Counted from the first letter of the stretch, positions 17,059 to 26,082 are shown. The stretch: DNA of 64,000 nt from Xiheibacterium sp038325765 (GCA_038325765.1 JBBQJI010000023.1:1-64000); one strand, 5' to 3'. Translations and numbers: made by a program. The notes: a model not told the origin generated them from the sequence alone.

Positions 17059-19874
17059 GCACGCCGCGGCCGGTGGGCGGGCAGGGGTGCCTGTTCATCT
17101 TCGACAGCTACAACTTCGCGTACCGGGCCTACCACGCCCTGCCGATGCTCAACGCGCCCGACGGCACGCCGGTCAACGCCGTCCACGGCTTTTGTCGCAT
17201 GGTGCAGGCCGCCCGTCGCGAGTTCGCGCCGCAGTACATGGTGGCGGTGTTCGACGCCGGCGGCGACGGCAAGCGCCGCGAGATGTTCGCCGAGTACAAG
17301 GCCAACCGCCCGCCGGCGCCCGAGGATCTGCGGCCGCAGTTCGAGCTCATCCGCAGGGCGACCGACGCCCTCGGGATCCCGCGCGTGCAGGATCCCGACT
17401 TCGAGGCCGACGACGTCATCGCCAGCTACGCCATGGCCGCCCGCGCCCGGGGCATCCGCGTCGTCATCGTCTCGTCCGACAAGGACCTCATGCAGCTGGT
17501 CGACGACGGCGAGCCCGGCTGCGTGCTGTGGGACACCATGAAGAACCTCGCGGTTGGAACGGCCGAGGTGGTCGCCAAGTTCGGCGTCGGCCCGGCGCTG
17601 CTCGGCGACCTGCTCGCCCTGGTCGGTGACAGCTCCGACAACGTGCCGGGCGTGCCCGGCATCGGACCCAAGACGGCGGCCGCGTTGCTCGGCGAGTTCG
17701 GTGATCTCGAAGGTGTGCTCGCAGGCGCCCCCAGCATCCCGCAGAAGGCCCGACGCGAGAAGCTCGTCGCCTCGGTCGACGCCGCCCGCCTATCGCGGCG
17801 CCTGGTCGCGCTGCACGACGCGCTGCCGCTGCCCCAGCCGATCGACGCACTCGAGGACCCGGGCGCCGACGAGGCCGAGGTGGTGGCGTTCTTCGAGCCG
17901 CTGGGGTTCAAGCAGATCGTCCGTGAGCTGGGGTCCACCGTGCGCCGATCGTCCGGCCCGACGAGCACCCCCGTGGTCGCTGGCGCCGACGACGACGGCG
18001 GCGCGATCGAACTCGGTCGCTGCGGAGACCTCGTCACGGCCGCCGATGCGGTCGTGGTCATCGCGGCCGGCGACGAGGCGCGCCTGCAGGCGCTGTGCGA
18101 GGTGTGGCAGGGCGCCGACGAGATCGCGGTCGCGGCCGTGCTCGACGGCACCGATCCCCTGCGCGCTACGGTCGTGGGCCTCGCCGTCGGCACCACCGGT
18201 GGCACCGTCGCGTACGTGCCGTTGCACCACCGGCAGGCCGACCTGGTCGACGGCCTGCCGCTGCCAGCGGACATCGTGACCGCCGCGCTGCGTCCGGTGC
18301 TGTCGGCGGCCCGTCCGACCAAGCTGGTGCACGATCACAAGGTCCTCGCCCACGCCCTGGCGGGTCTGGGGATCGAGCTCGGCGCCGTGGCCCTCGATCC
18401 GATGCTGGTGTCGTACTCGCTCGATCCGGCGCGCTCGTCCCACGAACTCGAGGCGCTCGTGGAGGACATGCTCGGCGTCACGCTGCCGACGCTCGAGTCC
18501 GTGCTGGGCAAGGGCGGCAAGGGCAAGGGCCGCACGAAGCCCACCGCCGCCGACCTCGCGGTGATTCCCGCGGCGTCGTGGGCGGGCGTGCGCGTGCAGG
18601 CGTTGCTGGCGCTCGGCGTCGCCATGCGCGGCGTCATGGCCGGCGCGACACCCGCCGCCCGCACACTCGTCGACGACATCGAGATGCCGCTCGCGTGGGT
18701 GCTGCGCCGCATGGAGCCCCGCGGCATCGCCCTCGACACCGAGGTGCTGCGCCGGCAGTCCGAGGAACTCGCGGTGCAGATCGCCGCGATCCAGGCCGCG
18801 GTCGACACCCAGGCCGGGCACGAGGTCTACATCGACTCGCCGCAGCAGCTGCAAAAACTGCTCTTCGAGGAGCGCGGCCTGCCGGCGACCCGCAAGACCA
18901 AGACCGGCTACACCACCGACGCCAAGGCGCTCGAGGAGCTCGCGCTGCTCGATCCGATCGTCATCGACATCCTCGCCTACCGCAGCCTCACCAAGCTCAA
19001 GGGCACCTATCTCGACACGTTGCCGCAGCTGGTCAACCCCGACACCGGCCGGCTGCACACCGCCTTCCATCAGGCGGTCGCGGCGACAGGACGGCTGTCG
19101 AGTTCGGATCCCAACCTGCAGAACATCCCGATCCGCACCGCCGAGGGCAGGCGCATCCGCGAGGCCTTCGTGGCGCCGCCCGGCCGCGTCCTCGTGGCCC
19201 TCGACTACTCGCAGATCGAGCTGCGGATCCTCGCCCACCTCTCGGGCGATCCCAACCTCGTCTCGGCGTTCGTCGAGGGCACCGACGTCCATCGCCGCAC
19301 CGCCGCCGAGGTCTTCGGCGTCGCCGAGGCTGACGTCACCGACGAGCAGCGCCGCATCGCCAAGGCCGTGAACTTCGGCGTCGTCTACGGCCAGACCGCG
19401 TTCGGCCTCGCGCAGCAGCTGGGCATTCCGCGCGGCAAGGCCGGCAGCTACATCCGCGCCTACTTCGAGCGGGTGCCGGGCGTCGACCGCTACATGCGCG
19501 AACTCATCACCATCGCGTCGAGCCGCGGCTACGCCGAGACCATCCTCGGCCGTCGCCGCCGCATCCCCGAGCTCGGCATGCGCGGGCCGTCGCGGGGCTA
19601 CGGCGAGCGGATCGCCCGCAACACACCGATCCAGGGCAGCGCCGCCGACATCCTCAAGATCGCGATGATCGCGGTCGAGCGCCGGCTCGTCGGCGAATCG
19701 TGGGCGCAGATGCTGCTCACCGTCCACGACGAGCTCATCTTCGAGTGCGCCGAGGAACGCGTCGAAGAGCTGATCGCGCTCACGGCCCCGCTGATGGAGC
19801 GCGCGGTGACGCTGGCGGTACCGGTGCGCGTCGACGCCGGTTGGGGCCCGACCTGGGCGGCATGCAAGGGCTGA
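17055..19874 (+). CDS. polA: DNA polymerase I
   Basis: 939 aa from GTG 17055. The N-terminal 5'-3' flap exonuclease is clear: 'FIFDSYNFAYRAYHALPMLN', 'FEADDVIASYA', 'SSDKDLMQLV' and the helix-hairpin-helix 'GVPGIGPKTAAALLGEFG'. The C-terminal polymerase has motif A (ALDYSQIELRILAHLSGD, Asp about 717), motif B ('RIAKAVNFGVVYGQTAFGL') and motif C (HDELIFE, about 891-897). The middle 3'-5' exonuclease fold lacks the proofreading acidic residues: there is no DxE pair in Exo I, 'HDHKVLAHAL' replaces NxxxD, and no YxxxD occurs in Exo III. It therefore probably does not proofread, like Taq-type enzymes. Role: Okazaki-fragment processing and repair synthesis. Confidence 0.95.
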   Translation: MSTPRPVGGQGCLFIFDSYNFAYRAYHALPMLNAPDGTPVNAVHGFCRMVQAARREFAPQYMVAVFDAGGDGKRREMFAEYKANRPPAPEDLRPQFELIRRATDALGIPRVQDPDFEADDVIASYAMAARARGIRVVIVSSDKDLMQLVDDGEPGCVLWDTMKNLAVGTAEVVAKFGVGPALLGDLLALVGDSSDNVPGVPGIGPKTAAALLGEFGDLEGVLAGAPSIPQKARREKLVASVDAARLSRRLVALHDALPLPQPIDALEDPGADEAEVVAFFEPLGFKQIVRELGSTVRRSSGPTSTPVVAGADDDGGAIELGRCGDLVTAADAVVVIAAGDEARLQALCEVWQGADEIAVAAVLDGTDPLRATVVGLAVGTTGGTVAYVPLHHRQADLVDGLPLPADIVTAALRPVLSAARPTKLVHDHKVLAHALAGLGIELGAVALDPMLVSYSLDPARSSHELEALVEDMLGVTLPTLESVLGKGGKGKGRTKPTAADLAVIPAASWAGVRVQALLALGVAMRGVMAGATPAARTLVDDIEMPLAWVLRRMEPRGIALDTEVLRRQSEELAVQIAAIQAAVDTQAGHEVYIDSPQQLQKLLFEERGLPATRKTKTGYTTDAKALEELALLDPIVIDILAYRSLTKLKGTYLDTLPQLVNPDTGRLHTAFHQAVAATGRLSSSDPNLQNIPIRTAEGRRIREAFVAPPGRVLVALDYSQIELRILAHLSGDPNLVSAFVEGTDVHRRTAAEVFGVAEADVTDEQRRIAKAVNFGVVYGQTAFGLAQQLGIPRGKAGSYIRAYFERVPGVDRYMRELITIASSRGYAETILGRRRRIPELGMRGPSRGYGERIARNTPIQGSAADILKIAMIAVERRLVGESWAQMLLTVHDELIFECAEERVEELIALTAPLMERAVTLAVPVRVDAGWGPTWAACKG

Positions 19875-19905
19875 CGCGGATTTCCGTCGTTGCGGCCGGA
19901 GACGC

Positions 19906-21120
19906 TCAGAAGTCGAAGCCAGCCTGTGCCTGCACGACCACCGCGTCGATCAGGCCCTGGGTGCGATCGTAGTTCGGCGAGAACTCGGGGTTCTCGGTGA
20001 GCGATCGGTACAGGATCATGTCGGCCTTGGCGGCGATGACGAAGGCGTCGATGAAGCGCAGGAACTGCTTGCTGCGGGCGCGGATCGTGTACGTCGCCTT
20101 CACGCCGTAGGTGGAGTTGAGCAGGGCTGACAGCTCGCGATCGCCGGTCCAGAAGCTGCCGGTGGGGCCGCTCGAGGCGTACTCGTTGCCGTCGCGGTAG
20201 AACAGCGCGGAGTCCTGCACGTGCCAGCGCGCGCGGACGCGGACCACGAGCGGCCGGGTGACGTACTGGTCCCAGGCCAGCTCGGTGGTGAGCGCCCGCA
20301 TCGACCAGGAGTCGAGGTAGCCGCGCACCTCGAGCGCGATGGCGCCACGGATCGGCTTGAGGGCGAACTTGGCCCGGGCGAACAGCGCGAGGCGGTTGCG
20401 CTCGTTGGGCATGTGCTCTTGCACCGCGCGCTCGCCGAGCAACACCTGGCGGTACGGGTTGGCCTGGAACCCACGCAGCACCTGGCCGGTGGCGCCGAAT
20501 TGCAGGAGCAGCCACGGCGAGGCGACCTGCGTCCAGCTCAGCTGCATGGTGTCGACGGCGAGCTTGCGGGTCGCGGTGAGATCGGCGCTCGGCTCGAAGC
20601 AGTCGTTCGAGCTGTCCAGGGCGCGCAGCTCGAGCAGTTCCTCGGCGGATTGGTTGTTGGCGTCGCACACCGAGTCGAAGTTGTGGGTGTAATCGACGGC
20701 GAGCTGCGAGTTGCGATCGAACAGGTCGGCGGTGATGCCCGCGGTCACCGTGGCCGAGCGGTAGTCGCTCTCGCCGGCGAAGCCGCCGCCCAGGCGCAAG
20801 GTGGCATACTCGGTGAGGAAGCGCAGGCCGAGCGAGCCGCTGTGGCGGACGTCGGCGAACTCGGTCGCCGCGGTCACGGCGTCGACGCCGAACACCTGCG
20901 GGGTGGCCCCCGAGACCACGTCGGCGTCGTAGCCGACCCCGAGCCCGAAGTGATCGCCGAAGTCCTGCGAATAGGTGACCTGGGGGTGGACGACGTACAG
21001 GCCGGTGTTGGGCGCGGGCTCGGCGAAATAGGTGACGGCGGCACGCACCTCATCGGCGCCGTGGACCGGCCGCTCGTCGCCCAAGATCGCGAGCGGGGCG
21101 AGCCACGCCAGCGCGCGCAT
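19906..21120 (-). CDS. DUF3570 family outer-membrane beta-barrel protein
   Basis: 404 aa from ATG 21120, giving a short signal peptide (MRALAWLAPLAILG...VHGADEV). The body is made of alternating amphipathic strands ('QDFGDHFGLGVGYDADVVSG', 'YATLRLGGGFAGESDYRSAT') and ends in an aromatic 'AQAGFDF', typical of outer-membrane barrels. The length and immediate linkage to a DUF4266 lipoprotein match DUF3570 proteins, which regularly co-occur with DUF4266. In other genomes this pair often sits near ApbE flavin transferase and thioredoxin genes, but neither is adjacent here. Function unknown; it may be the barrel partner of the lipoprotein in an envelope redox or metal system. Last gene of a four-gene minus-strand operon. 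Confidence 0.75.
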   Translation of the reverse strand: MRALAWLAPLAILGDERPVHGADEVRAAVTYFAEPAPNTGLYVVHPQVTYSQDFGDHFGLGVGYDADVVSGATPQVFGVDAVTAATEFADVRHSGSLGLRFLTEYATLRLGGGFAGESDYRSATVTAGITADLFDRNSQLAVDYTHNFDSVCDANNQSAEELLELRALDSSNDCFEPSADLTATRKLAVDTMQLSWTQVASPWLLLQFGATGQVLRGFQANPYRQVLLGERAVQEHMPNERNRLALFARAKFALKPIRGAIALEVRGYLDSWSMRALTTELAWDQYVTRPLVVRVRARWHVQDSALFYRDGNEYASSGPTGSFWTGDRELSALLNSTYGVKATYTIRARSKQFLRFIDAFVIAAKADMILYRSLTENPEFSPNYDRTQGLIDAVVVQAQAGFDF

Positions 21121-21188
21121 GCCCCAGCGTGCCGACGCCCGCCCGCCGGATCCTGTCGCGGCCACGGGGCCCGCCACGTCGAGGGGGT

Positions 21189-21425
21189 CTAGTTGCACCC
21201 GCAGCCCCCTGCGGCGGTACCAGACCCACCGGCTGCGCCCTCGCGGTTGCTCATCACGTGGGCGTCGGCAGCGGTCTCGAGGCCGTCGACGCCGAACTGC
21301 ATGATCGGATCGGCGAGGTAGGCCTTCTCGCTGGGCAGCACCGCGCGCGCGCACCCCGTCGCCAGCAAAGCGGCGCCGATGATCACAGCCCACACGCATC
21401 GCGCGGCTTCGCGCGGCACCACCAT
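21189..21425 (-). CDS. DUF4266 small lipoprotein
   Basis: 78 aa. Signal peptide 'MVVPREAARCVWAVIIGAAL' leads into LATGC, so it is a probable lipoprotein. The mature part has the DUF4266 layout: 'LADPIMQFG', then 'HVMSNREGAAGG', then a glycine-rich tail ending in CGCN. ATG 21425 was chosen because it follows the upstream stop by one base (TGA-C-ATG) and begins the signal peptide; a longer frame from 21557 overlaps the upstream gene. The family is found next to DUF3570 barrels, as here. The invariant CGCN end could be a ligand or disulphide site, but no function is known. Confidence 0.75.
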   Translation of the reverse strand: MVVPREAARCVWAVIIGAALLATGCARAVLPSEKAYLADPIMQFGVDGLETAADAHVMSNREGAAGGSGTAAGGCGCN

Positions 21426-21426
21426 G

Positions 21427-22245
21427 TCAGAACGTGAATGCGAGTGCACCGGAGTACTCCTGCAGGGATTGGGCGTCGTCGGCACGGAACACCACATGGT
21501 TGCGAAAATCGAAGCGCACGCCGACGCCGCGCTTGAGGATGATCCACAGGCCGCCACCGGGGCTGGCGAGGTAGCTCCAGCGGGCCGACGACAGCGCGTC
21601 GGCCTTGCCTTTGCTGAACACCGCGCCGCCGCCGATGCTCACGAAGACGGTGAACGGGATCTGTGGGCTCAGGTACAGGTTGGTCGACAGCCCAACAATG
21701 CCGCGGCTCGACTCGCGGCCCGCGGCTGGGCCGACGTAGGCCTCGATGCCGGCGTTGGGTGACAGGAACACCTGCGGCCGCACCAAGAACAGCCCCTCGC
21801 GCCCGAGCACGCCCGCCGATAGCGTGCCGCCGGCGCGCGCGGTCATGAGGTTGGCGGGACCGAGCACCTTCTCGCGGAGCTTGCGACCGAAGCGGCGCAG
21901 CGCCGACGGTGGCGGCTCGTCGCCGGTGCCGACCGACAGCAGCAGGATCTGTTCGGAGAGGATCCAGCCGACCACGCCGCTGCCCAGCTGCACGCGCGTC
22001 CAACCGCCTCGCTTGCCGCGCTCGACCATGCGCACGGTGTCGTCGCGGCGGACCTGGGCGATCACGCGGTAGCTGAAGCCGGCGCCCGAGTAGACCTGCG
22101 CGGTCTCGGAGAGCACGCGGGCGATCGGACCGCGCACGCTCGCCTGCGGCGTGGTCGACTCGACCTTGCGGGGCCGCGCGTGCACGGCCGGGCTGCCGAC
22201 GACGGCCAGAGCCACGCATACGCAGAACCACCGCGCGGCGCTCAT
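21427..22245 (-). CDS. SH3b domain plus outer-membrane beta-barrel protein
   Basis: 272 aa from ATG 22245, which overlaps the upstream stop (ATGA). Signal peptide residues 1-23 ('MSAARWFCVCVALAVVGSPA...HA'). Residues about 40-105 resemble a bacterial SH3 domain ('SETAQVYSGAGFSYRVIAQV', 'TRVQLGSGVVGWI'), a fold often used to bind peptidoglycan or wall peptides. The rest (about 125-272) reads as beta strands with Gly and aromatic alternation and ends 'YSGALAFTF', as outer-membrane barrels do. It may tether an outer-membrane barrel to the wall through the SH3b domain. Second gene of the DUF4266/DUF3570 operon. Confidence 0.6.
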   Translation of the reverse strand: MSAARWFCVCVALAVVGSPAVHARPRKVESTTPQASVRGPIARVLSETAQVYSGAGFSYRVIAQVRRDDTVRMVERGKRGGWTRVQLGSGVVGWILSEQILLLSVGTGDEPPPSALRRFGRKLREKVLGPANLMTARAGGTLSAGVLGREGLFLVRPQVFLSPNAGIEAYVGPAAGRESSRGIVGLSTNLYLSPQIPFTVFVSIGGGAVFSKGKADALSSARWSYLASPGGGLWIILKRGVGVRFDFRNHVVFRADDAQSLQEYSGALAFTF

Positions 22246-22706
22246 GTTCCGCCGTCCAACCACGCCTGGATGAGGTCGAGCTCGTCGCCGCCCGGCGAGA
22301 AGAGGTCACCGCCGCCGTGCTGCAGGGTGCCGCCGCCGGCGGGCTCGGAGTACAGCGGTGCGAGCTCGGCCAGATCGCAGTCGCTGATCTGGGCGGTGGT
22401 CACCCGGAAGTTCTCCTGCCACGGGGCCGGCCACGCGCCCAGCGGATCGGTCGCCAGCGGCGGTAGCGAGTCGGAGACGTCTTGCAGCCGGAAGATGCTG
22501 TTGGCATCCGCCGCGCGGTGACAACCCGCCTCGTCGGCGCACCCGTTGCGGTCGAGGTACTCGGGTACGATGCGCTCGACGAAGTACGCGGGCGCGAGCA
22601 CGCAGCGGTTGGCGACGCCGACGTTGGGGCCAGGATCCACGATCTCGCAGCCCGCGATGGCAAGCAGTGCGAACAGGCTGCGGCGTCCACCGAGCGTTCG
22701 AAGCAC
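22242..22706 (-). CDS. Lipoprotein with CX5CH motif, first gene of the DUF4266/DUF3570 operon
   Basis: 154 aa. Signal peptide with lipobox 'LLAIAGC' (Cys 20). The mature protein contains 'NGCADEAGCHRAADANSIFR', where two cysteines and a histidine resemble a loose c-type cytochrome motif (CX5CH rather than CXXCH). It ends in 'GGDELDLIQAWLDGGT', similar to the C-terminal helix of small cytochrome-like domains ('iqaWI..Ga'). Whether heme is bound is uncertain. Starts the minus operon: lipoprotein, SH3/barrel, DUF4266, DUF3570, with the next gene overlapping by ATGA. The 107 bases upstream are shared with the divergent CCA-enzyme gene. Confidence 0.6.
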   Translation of the reverse strand: MLRTLGGRRSLFALLAIAGCEIVDPGPNVGVANRCVLAPAYFVERIVPEYLDRNGCADEAGCHRAADANSIFRLQDVSDSLPPLATDPLGAWPAPWQENFRVTTAQISDCDLAELAPLYSEPAGGGTLQHGGGDLFSPGGDELDLIQAWLDGGT

Positions 22707-22813
22707 CAGAAGATCCTACACGACGGGCAGCGGGCGCGCGCGGGGGCATCGGACCACAGTGAACCTCCGCGGCGGGGTAGACCCGCGCGGCTGCGGCCGC
22801 TAGCGTCGCCTCG

Positions 22814-24109
22814 ATGTCCGTGGCCCCCGATCCCGACCCGCGCGCAATCCCGGGGCGGGCCGTCGTGCACTCGCCCGAGCAGGCCGTGGCGTGCTTGCGC
22901 GCCGCCGTGGTGCCGCTGCCGATCCTCGAGGTCGCGCGCACGCTGCAGGGCCACGGGCACGCCGCGGTGCTCGTGGGTGGTGCGGTGCGCGACGTGCTCC
23001 TGGGGCTGCCGGCCTCCGACTGGGACCTCGCGACCTCTGCGCTGCCGGGCGAGGTGCAGGGCGCGTTCCGGCGGACCATCCCGACCGGGATCGAGCACGG
23101 CACGGTGACGGTCCTCGTCCGCGGCGACGATCGACCGATCGGCGTCGAGGTCACGACGTTCCGTGGGGAAGGGGCCTACACCGACGGCCGTCGGCCCAGC
23201 GAGATCACGTTCTTGCGCGATCTGGTCGAGGACCTGGCGCGGCGCGACTTCACCGTCAACGCGTTTGCGTGGGATCCGCTCGCCGAGGTCTTCACCGATC
23301 CGTTCGACGGCCTCGCCGATCTGCAGACGATGACGCTGCGTGCCGTCGGTGATCCGGTGCGACGCTTCGCCGAAGACGGCCTACGGACGATGCGGGCGGT
23401 GCGGCTGTGTGCGACCCGATCGCTGCGGCTGCAGGACGCCACCGCCGTGGCGGTCGGCGGTGCGCTCGACGTGCTCGCGAAGGTCAGCCGCGAGCGCGTG
23501 CACGTCGAGCTGGTGAAGCTGCTCGGTGCACCGGTGCCCTCGCGCGGCCTGGTGCCGATGCACACCACCGGCGTGTGGCCCCACGTGCTGCCGCCGCTTC
23601 TGGGTGCCGAGCGTGACGCTGCGATCGCGGCGGTCGACCGGCTGCCGGCCGATCCGGTGCTGCGGACGGCGCGACTGCTCGCTCCGGTGGCGCGGCGCGA
23701 TCCGGCGGCGGTGGGCGCAGCGCTCGACGCCGTGCGGTTTGGTAAGGGCGACCGCGCGCGGCTGTCGGCGCTGCTCGGCGCTGCGGCCCTGAGCATCGGT
23801 GCGCTCGAGGATCCGGTCGCGATCCGGATGGCCGCGGCGGCGATCGGCAGGGCGCATGTCGAGGACGCGCTGAGGCTGGCGGATCCGGATCCCGTGGTCG
23901 CCGAGCGCCTGCGTGCGGCGCTCGAGGGGGCGGCGCTGTCGAGCACCGAGCTCGTGATCGGTGGCCGCGATCTGTTGGCCGCCGGGCTCGCAGTGCCGGG
24001 CCCGGCGATGGGCGAGGTGCTCCGCGGCCTGCTCGAGCACGTGCTGGCGCATCCGGGCGACAACGATCGCGAACGTTTGCTCGCGCTCGCGGCCGAGCTG
24101 AGTGCGTGA
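22814..24109 (+). CDS. cca: CCA tRNA nucleotidyltransferase / polyA polymerase family (class II)
   Basis: 431 aa. Adds or repairs the 3' CCA of tRNAs (or polyadenylates RNA in the PcnB branch) using CTP and ATP. The head domain has the class II signature 'LVGGAVRDVLLG' (about residues 53-64) followed by the catalytic DxD in 'SDWDLATSA'. Next come 'EVTTFRGEGAYTDGRRPSEI', 'RRDFTVNAFAWDP' and 'RRFAEDGLRTMRAVRLCA', the base-selection and neck motifs. The C-terminal helical part is divergent. The tRNA-Leu gene in this window does not encode CCA, so a CCA-adding activity is needed. Choice between CCA-adding and polyA-adding cannot be made from sequence alone. Confidence 0.85.
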   Translation: MSVAPDPDPRAIPGRAVVHSPEQAVACLRAAVVPLPILEVARTLQGHGHAAVLVGGAVRDVLLGLPASDWDLATSALPGEVQGAFRRTIPTGIEHGTVTVLVRGDDRPIGVEVTTFRGEGAYTDGRRPSEITFLRDLVEDLARRDFTVNAFAWDPLAEVFTDPFDGLADLQTMTLRAVGDPVRRFAEDGLRTMRAVRLCATRSLRLQDATAVAVGGALDVLAKVSRERVHVELVKLLGAPVPSRGLVPMHTTGVWPHVLPPLLGAERDAAIAAVDRLPADPVLRTARLLAPVARRDPAAVGAALDAVRFGKGDRARLSALLGAAALSIGALEDPVAIRMAAAAIGRAHVEDALRLADPDPVVAERLRAALEGAALSSTELVIGGRDLLAAGLAVPGPAMGEVLRGLLEHVLAHPGDNDRERLLALAAELSA

Positions 24110-24129
24110 TGGCGGATGGGCGACGTTCG

Positions 24130-24421
24130 TCAGCGCGCCGCGTCGAGTTCCTCGACCTCCAGCCACAGCGCGTCGAGATCGAGGATGAGCCCGTCACACC
24201 CGGGGACCTGGGGCAGACGACCTTCGGCTGCGCTCAGTGCACGGATGCAGCGGCCGTCGATCCCGAGCTCGTAGATCTCGAGGGTCCGCCTGGAACTCGA
24301 CGTCCGACCCACCGACGAGTCCGCCCAGCGGCCGGACCCACGCACGCAGGACGGTCGCCAGGAAGATCACGACCGTGTCGTGAACGTAATCCGTCACCTC
24401 GTCCTCCACGAGCACGCTCAC
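24130..24421 (-). pseudogene. Small conserved-looking gene interrupted by a single-base frameshift
   Basis: A GTG at 24421 overlaps the stop of the upstream ATP-grasp gene (GTGA) and opens a strongly coding frame ('VSVLVEDEVTDYVHDTVVIF' ... 'GGLVGGSDVEFQAD'). Around the GGG run at 24282-24284 (plus strand) GC3 bias jumps to another frame that reads 'LEIYELGIDGRCIRALSAAE' and 'LILDLDALWLEVEELDAAR' to a stop at 24130. Removing one C on the coding strand joins the two into about 96 residues. Total span is 3n+1, as expected for a one-base insertion. It may be a sequencing error in a homopolymer, a true mutation or a programmed shift. Function unknown; fourth gene of the DUF507 operon. Confidence 0.6.
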
Positions 24422-26082
24422 CGCCCTTCGACGTGCGCGCGCTGCCGCAGGTGCGCGTCGAGGATCACATACCCGCGCGCGTCCGCTGTAATCCGCACCG
24501 GGTTCACGTCGACGAGGTTCAGTCGATCCGCGAAGCGCTCGGCGAGCCACGACAGCCGCAGCAGCACCTCGCCGAGCACCTGCGGATGGGGATCGTCGCC
24601 GCGGCGCAGCGCCGGCACTGCGATCCGCGACAGCACGGCGTGGGCCATCGACAGCGCCGCCTCGTGGCTCAGCGGGCACAGGGCGAGGATCGGCTCGGTG
24701 GCCTGCGTGCCGGCGTGGGGCCGGGCGAAGACGGCCTGCTGGCCGCCGCGCAGTCGCAGCACGCCCGCGTGCACGTCGAGGCCCGCGGGCACGTGCTCGG
24801 CGACCACGACACCGTCGAGTCGCGCCGTGGGAGCGCGGCGCTCGACGGCGTCGACGATCGCCGCGTACGCCCTTCGCACCGCCGCTGCGTTGGCGAGGTC
24901 CAGCTCCATCGCGCCGATCTCGGCGCGGCGCCGCAGATCGGGCGAGAGCGCCTTCAGCACGACGGGAAACCCGATGCGCTCGGCGAACCCCGAGGCGCCG
25001 CTCGCCGAGTTCGCGACCGCCTGGCGGGTGACCTGCAGCCCGAAGCCGCGCAGCACGACCTTGGTCTCGTGATCCGACAGCGCCTCGCCGGCATTGTGCA
25101 GGATCTCCGCGGCGCGTTCGATGCCGTCTGCTGGCGGTGGGGCGGGTGCAGGCGGCGGCGCGGCCAGCAGCGCGCGGTGGCTCGCCTCGCGCAGCAACAC
25201 GCGCTGGGCGAGGAACGCGGCGGTGGGCGCATCGGTGGGCAGGCCCTCGCGCGGCGACTGCATGCCCACGACGGCACCGAGCATCGGCAACGCCCGCCGC
25301 GCCTGCGCCCACACCTCGGCGGTCGTCGATCCGCCGCCCGCATCGTCGCGGGCGCCACCGAGCTGGGCGTGCACGATCGCGATCACCCGCGGCGACGGGA
25401 ACACCGGACCTGTGCGCACCTCGAGGGCGTGGGCGGCGACCGCCACGTCGAGCTCGGGGGCCCGCGGCACGTCGAGGGCCACCTCGGGCACACCGACGGG
25501 CACGAGCACGTCGGCGTCGGCCGCCTTCGGAGCCCACTGCGCCCACGCGATCGACAGCGCGCGCGCGCCGACGGTGCCCAGCACGGTGGTGCCGCGCAGC
25601 GCCGGATGCACCAGCCACAGCGGCAACCACCGCGGCGTCGGGGCGAGCGCCACACGCAGGTGATCGCGCCCGAGGGCGCGCACCAAGCCCTGCAGATCGC
25701 CGCCGTCGTGGGCGGTCGCGATCGTCAGCCCCGCGCCCACCGAGAGCCGCGCGCCGGGGCCGAGCCACGGCTGTTCGGCATCGTCGTCGAGCGCGTCCAC
25801 GTCGGCGGGGGCCAGGCCGCCGCAGACCACCAAGAGGCCCACCGGATGGTCGCGCAGCGCCCGGCGCAGCGTCGCCGTCGGTCGGTCGACGATGATCACG
25901 TCGGGCCCCCGTGCCCCGCGGAGCCGATCGAGGACCTCGCGCTCACGGCCCTCGGCCGCCGAAGCGATGGTGATCGGATCGCCTTCCGCGTCCGTGCTCG
26001 CGCGCAGATCCACGACGCGACCGCGGCCGCCGGCGCGCGACGCCAGCACCGCCTCGAGGGCGGCGCCCAGCCGCGCGGTCAT
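24418..26082 (-). CDS. ATP-grasp domain protein related to NDP-forming acyl-CoA synthetases
   Basis: 554 aa from ATG 26082, overlapping the upstream stop (ATGA). The C-terminal part (from about residue 315) matches the ATP-grasp half of ADP-forming acetyl-CoA synthetase/acetyltransferase proteins: 'LSDHETKVVLRGFGLQVTRQ', 'FPVVLKALSPDLRRRAEIGA', and the metal-binding end 'RLNLVDVNPVRITADARGYV'. The N-terminal 300 residues look like a degenerate CoA-binding/ligase region; I see no clear nucleotide or phospho-His motif there. A Pro/Ala linker (APPPAPAPPP) separates the halves. It may use ATP to form an acyl-CoA or amide-type bond, but the substrate is unknown. Its fixed neighbours are an ETF-like protein and DUF507. 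Confidence 0.65.
   Translation of the reverse strand: MTARLGAALEAVLASRAGGRGRVVDLRASTDAEGDPITIASAAEGREREVLDRLRGARGPDVIIVDRPTATLRRALRDHPVGLLVVCGGLAPADVDALDDDAEQPWLGPGARLSVGAGLTIATAHDGGDLQGLVRALGRDHLRVALAPTPRWLPLWLVHPALRGTTVLGTVGARALSIAWAQWAPKAADADVLVPVGVPEVALDVPRAPELDVAVAAHALEVRTGPVFPSPRVIAIVHAQLGGARDDAGGGSTTAEVWAQARRALPMLGAVVGMQSPREGLPTDAPTAAFLAQRVLLREASHRALLAAPPPAPAPPPADGIERAAEILHNAGEALSDHETKVVLRGFGLQVTRQAVANSASGASGFAERIGFPVVLKALSPDLRRRAEIGAMELDLANAAAVRRAYAAIVDAVERRAPTARLDGVVVAEHVPAGLDVHAGVLRLRGGQQAVFARPHAGTQATEPILALCPLSHEAALSMAHAVLSRIAVPALRRGDDPHPQVLGEVLLRLSWLAERFADRLNLVDVNPVRITADARGYVILDAHLRQRAHVEGR

Noticed and set aside
21121..21399. Upstream extension of the DUF3570 frame
   Set aside because: It overlaps the DUF4266 gene and is Arg-rich noise, whereas ATG 21120 begins a signal peptide.
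22500..22540. CX5CH in the lipoprotein as a true c-type heme site
   Set aside because: The spacing differs from CXXCH and no cytochrome maturation gene is nearby. Kept only as a resemblance.
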